A stretch of 7,865 bases of DNA from NCBI GenBank assembly GCA_026982515.1, contig JALSGY010000508.1, positions 1 to 7,865 of the forward strand, given 5' to 3'. Positions within the stretch are counted from its first letter, which is position 1. Each line of letters begins with the position of its first letter. Source of the DNA: Paracoccaceae bacterium. Its GTDB lineage: Bacteria > Pseudomonadota > Alphaproteobacteria > Rhodobacterales > Rhodobacteraceae. Under the pieces are notes generated by a model. The model did no database searches, was not told the origin of the DNA, and worked only from the letters and a program-made list of their open reading frames with translations. Positions 6,050 through 7,865 of this stretch are shown one piece after another. The position numbers and the translations under genes were made by a program.

Positions 6050-6717
6050 AGATCGGCCCCCGCAAGCTGCAGCTGGCGGTCGCGGATGCGCAATACCCGC
6101 GCCGAGACCTGCTTCTTGGCCGCGCGGATCAGGTTCAGATCATGAGTTGCGATCAGGATCGCCTTGCCCATCCGGTTGAGCTCCACCAGCAGCGACAGCA
6201 GCCGCAGCGACATCTCCCAGTCCACGTTGCCGGTAGGCTCGTCGGCCAGCACCACGTCGGGCGACATGATCACCGCCCGCGCCAGCGCCGCGCGCTGACG
6301 TTCGCCCCCGGAAAGTTCGGGCGGCAGGGCATCGGCCCTCTCGGCCAGCCCGACCCAGGCCAGCAGCTCTTCCAGATCGGCCGGGTTTTCCGGCCGGCCA
6401 GCCACCTCCAGCGGCAGGGCCACGTTTTGCGACACCGGCAGGTGGTCGAGGAACTGACAATCCTGGTGCACCACGCCGATGCGCCGGCGGGCATGGGCTA
6501 TATCGTCGCGCGTCATCTTGCGTGCCGGCTGGCCGAACAGCTCCACCCGGCCGGCCGTGGCCATCAGATCAAGGTAGCACAGACGCAGGAATGTCGTCTT
6601 GCCCGAACCCGACGGCCCGGTCAGAAAGTGAAACGACCCCGGCTGCAGGCTGAGGGAAACACCCGACAGCAGGTCGCTCCCGCCATAGCCGTAGGACACA
6701 TCCTTCAGTTCGATCAC
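6046..6717 (-). CDS. ftsE: Cell division ATP-binding protein FtsE (ABC ATPase)
   Basis: This 223-residue ABC ATPase is the usual length for FtsE. Motifs: Walker A GPSGSGKT (34-41), Q-loop Q85 (VHQDCQFL), signature LSGGERQ (135-141), Walker B VVLADE (155-160), D-loop GNVD (163-166) and switch H192 (ATHD). The VHQDxxFLxxLPVxxNVALPL pattern is typical of FtsE rather than LolD or other exporters, and ftsX follows immediately. It hydrolyses ATP on the cytoplasmic face to drive FtsX and, through it, septal wall hydrolysis. The start is taken as GTG at 6717 (first residues IELKDVSYGYGG). No in-frame ATG lies between here and the Walker A region, and the upstream in-frame extension would run across the divergent promoter region into the zinc-ribbon gene. 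GGCGGAAACGGGC precedes it, giving only a modest ribosome-binding site. Confidence 0.93.
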   Translation of the reverse strand: MIELKDVSYGYGGSDLLSGVSLSLQPGSFHFLTGPSGSGKTTFLRLCYLDLMATAGRVELFGQPARKMTRDDIAHARRRIGVVHQDCQFLDHLPVSQNVALPLEVAGRPENPADLEELLAWVGLAERADALPPELSGGERQRAALARAVIMSPDVVLADEPTGNVDWEMSLRLLSLLVELNRMGKAILIATHDLNLIRAAKKQVSARVLRIRDRQLQLAGADL

Positions 6718-6848
6718 GCCCGTTTCCGCCTGTTGCCTGCCGCGACAGTTTTGCCTCACGCCGCCCGCCGTTTCAATCGGGCGTGGTGCAAATGCTTGGA
6801 AAGTTGGCCTCTCTTTGCTAAAAACCCTGAAAAATGGGGCAGCAGGCA

Positions 6849-6880
6849 CTCGAAAGCCACAACTGGCGCGGGCTTTCGGG
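6849..6880. promoter_or_regulatory. Strong inverted repeat upstream of the zinc-ribbon gene
   Basis: CGAAAGCC at 6851-6858 and GGCTTTCG at 6871-6878 are perfectly complementary around a 12-base loop. A G-T pair and a C-G pair extend the stem to 10 (6849-6880). It sits 27 bases before the ATG of the zinc-ribbon gene in the 189-base gap shared with ftsE. No T run follows on either strand, so it is not an intrinsic terminator. It could be an operator or a 5'-UTR hairpin; a weak plus-strand promoter (TTGGAA 6796-6801, TAAAAA 6819-6824, 17-base spacing) would place it in the leader RNA. I found no confident ftsE promoter. Confidence 0.45.
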
Positions 6881-6906
6881 AGAAAAGAATAAATTTTGAG
6901 GGCAGG

Positions 6907-7770
6907 ATGCGACTGATTTGTCCGAATTGCGGTGCACAATACGAGGTTGACGCAAGCGTCATCCCCGATATCGGTCGTGACGTCCAGTGCTCCAACTGTG
7001 GCCACACATGGTTCCAGCGCCCCACCGAAAGCCGGACGATCAGGCCCGCCCCGGCGGAAGAGGAAACCGCACGGGAAGAGGATGCCGCCGCCCCGCCCGA
7101 AGGTGAAGATGCTGCCGCAGCTCCGGCCGAAGCCCCGCCTGAACCGGAGCCGGAAGCAAAGCCCGAAGCCGAGGCCGAACCGGATGAGGCCGCCGCCCCG
7201 CCCCGCCCGAAACCCGAACCCCGCCCCCTTGACAAGGAGGTGGCCGGCATCCTGCGCGAAGAGGCCGAACGCGAAGCTGCCGCCCGCGCCGCCGAAGCCG
7301 CAGCCGGGCTGGAAACCCAGGCCGAACTGGGCCTGAGCGAAACCCCCGAGGATTCATCGGCGCGCGAACGCCTGGCCCGCATGAGGGGCGCCGATCAGGA
7401 AAGCACTGCGGCGACCGATACCGCCACCAGCAGGCGCGACCTGCTGCCCGACATCGAAGAGCTGAATTCCACCCTGACGGCCTCACCCGAAGGCGAAGAA
7501 GACAAGGAAGGCATCATCGCCCAGGAGGCGCGGCGGCGCAGCGGCTTCAGGCTCGGCTTTTCGCTTACCGTGCTGCTTCTGGCCGCCCTGACGCTGATCT
7601 ATGTCTACGCCCCGCAGATCGCCGAGGCCCTGCCGCAGACGACCGCCTTCCTCGACAGCTATGTCAACTGGGTAAACGGGTTGAGGCTTGCCCTTGACGG
7701 CTGGCTGCAACGCGCGGTGGAAAAACTCACCGCGCTGGTCTCGCAGATGAGCGGCGAGGGCGCCGGTTAG
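6907..7770 (+). CDS. Zinc-ribbon (MJ0042-type) single-pass membrane protein
   Basis: This 287-residue protein has an N-terminal zinc ribbon, C5-PNC8 and C28-SNC31 with a following HTWFQRP, the pattern of MJ0042/zinc_ribbon_5 domains. Then comes a long low-complexity linker rich in Pro, Glu and Ala (about 47-108), an Ala/Glu-rich helical stretch (109-135), and an acidic segment. A single predicted membrane helix follows (about 214-236, RLGFSLTVLLLAALTLIYVY), preceded by basic residues RRRSGFR, then about 50 residues with aromatic and amphipathic character. Basic residues before the helix suggest N-in/C-out topology, with the ribbon cytoplasmic. No catalytic motif is seen. The function is unknown; the ribbon could bind nucleic acid or protein. 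Its start is ATG 6907, with GAGGGCAGG just upstream; the far longer in-frame extension would run antisense through ftsE. It is read divergently from ftsEX, suggesting a shared control region. Confidence 0.88.
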   Translation: MRLICPNCGAQYEVDASVIPDIGRDVQCSNCGHTWFQRPTESRTIRPAPAEEETAREEDAAAPPEGEDAAAAPAEAPPEPEPEAKPEAEAEPDEAAAPPRPKPEPRPLDKEVAGILREEAEREAAARAAEAAAGLETQAELGLSETPEDSSARERLARMRGADQESTAATDTATSRRDLLPDIEELNSTLTASPEGEEDKEGIIAQEARRRSGFRLGFSLTVLLLAALTLIYVYAPQIAEALPQTTAFLDSYVNWVNGLRLALDGWLQRAVEKLTALVSQMSGEGAG

Positions 7771-7789
7771 AACAGGCTGCGCTAGCTCA

Positions 7790-7857
7790 CCTTCATTTCC
7801 GGCGGGGCACAACGGCGCCGGTGCCTCCGGCGGGAGTATTTCGAGGCAAGATGAAGG
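7790..7857 (+). repeat. Hairpin-forming intergenic element containing repeat core, copy 2
   Basis: Positions 7829-7858 match, in inverse orientation, the segment between dgcN and dgcA (29 of 30 bases, one inserted C). Around it are nested dyads: GGCAC (7806-7810) with GTGCC (7821-7825), CCGG (7799-7802) with CCGG (7827-7830), and an outer pair CCTTCAT (7790-7796) with ATGAAGG (7851-7857). It follows the stop of the zinc-ribbon gene by 19 bases, so it may end that transcript, although the T run after the hairpin is only TATTT. Confidence 0.55.
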
Positions 7858-7865
7858 GATGCCAC

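Noticed and set aside
4632..6145. Plus-strand open frames opposite plsC and ftsX
   Set aside because: They are antisense shadows with His/Arg/Gln/Pro-rich low-complexity translation. The minus-strand genes carry clear catalytic or membrane signatures.
6142..6906. Upstream extension of the zinc-ribbon ORF through the ftsE region
   Set aside because: It would be antisense to ftsE and cross the divergent promoter gap. The family start with CxxC at residues 5-8 lies at 6907 with a ribosome-binding site.
6718..7005. Upstream extension of ftsE to an ATG at 7005
   Set aside because: It runs antisense into the zinc-ribbon gene and adds about 96 residues not found in FtsE proteins.
7045..7230. Pro/Glu/Ala-rich stretch of the zinc-ribbon gene as a DNA tandem repeat
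   Set aside because: Codons vary and there is no fixed unit; it is low-complexity protein sequence in a GC-rich genome.
7859..7865. ATG at 7859-7861 as the start of a new plus-strand gene
   Set aside because: Only seven bases are visible, and the GAAGGG of the repeat abuts the ATG with no spacing, so initiation there is doubtful.

Overview
The window looks like chromosomal DNA from a GC-rich alphaproteobacterium, most likely a member of the Rhodobacteraceae (Roseobacter/Rhodobacter group). This rests on the protein families recognised: an Mcl1-type malyl-CoA lyase, a DgcN/DgcA pair, and ftsE-ftsX-plsC divergent from a zinc-ribbon membrane protein. It also rests on an intergenic repeat that I associate with this family. 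The family assignment comes from recalled protein resemblance, not from a search. I see no tRNA, rRNA, CRISPR array, transposase, phage gene or plasmid function. Nearly all of the window is coding.

Layout. (1) Positions 1-2107, minus strand: a three-gene D-amino-acid module read right to left as dgcN, dgcA, then the first 22 codons of a D-amino-acid aminotransferase that runs off the left edge. (2) Positions 2108-2389: a divergent, AT-richer control region with several dyad-symmetric motifs. (3) Positions 2390-4390, plus strand: mcl1 (L-malyl-CoA/beta-methylmalyl-CoA lyase), then accA (acetyl-CoA carboxylase carboxyltransferase alpha subunit), which has its own plausible promoter. (4) Positions 4413-6717, minus strand, convergent with accA: ftsE, ftsX and plsC (1-acylglycerol-3-phosphate acyltransferase) with overlapping stop and start codons. 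(5) Positions 6718-6906: a divergent gap containing a strong inverted repeat. (6) Positions 6907-7770, plus strand: a single-pass membrane protein with an N-terminal four-cysteine zinc ribbon. (7) Positions 7771-7865: non-coding, with a hairpin-forming element whose core matches, in opposite orientation, a copy lying between dgcN and dgcA.

How the genes fit together. The aminotransferase can collect amino groups from D-amino acids as D-glutamate. DgcN is expected to N-acetylate D-glutamate and DgcA to racemise N-acetyl-D-glutamate to the L form, which would feed D-amino acids (for example from peptidoglycan) into L-glutamate metabolism. Mcl1 serves acetyl-CoA/propionyl-CoA assimilation through the ethylmalonyl-CoA pathway, and AccA draws acetyl-CoA into fatty-acid synthesis. 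FtsEX acts at the division site, and PlsC makes phosphatidic acid for membrane growth.

Most of the window is ordinary core metabolism. The less explained parts are the repeat pair, the operator-like dyads, the substrate ambiguity of DgcA and the zinc-ribbon protein divergent from ftsEX. I found no convincing wholly new system.
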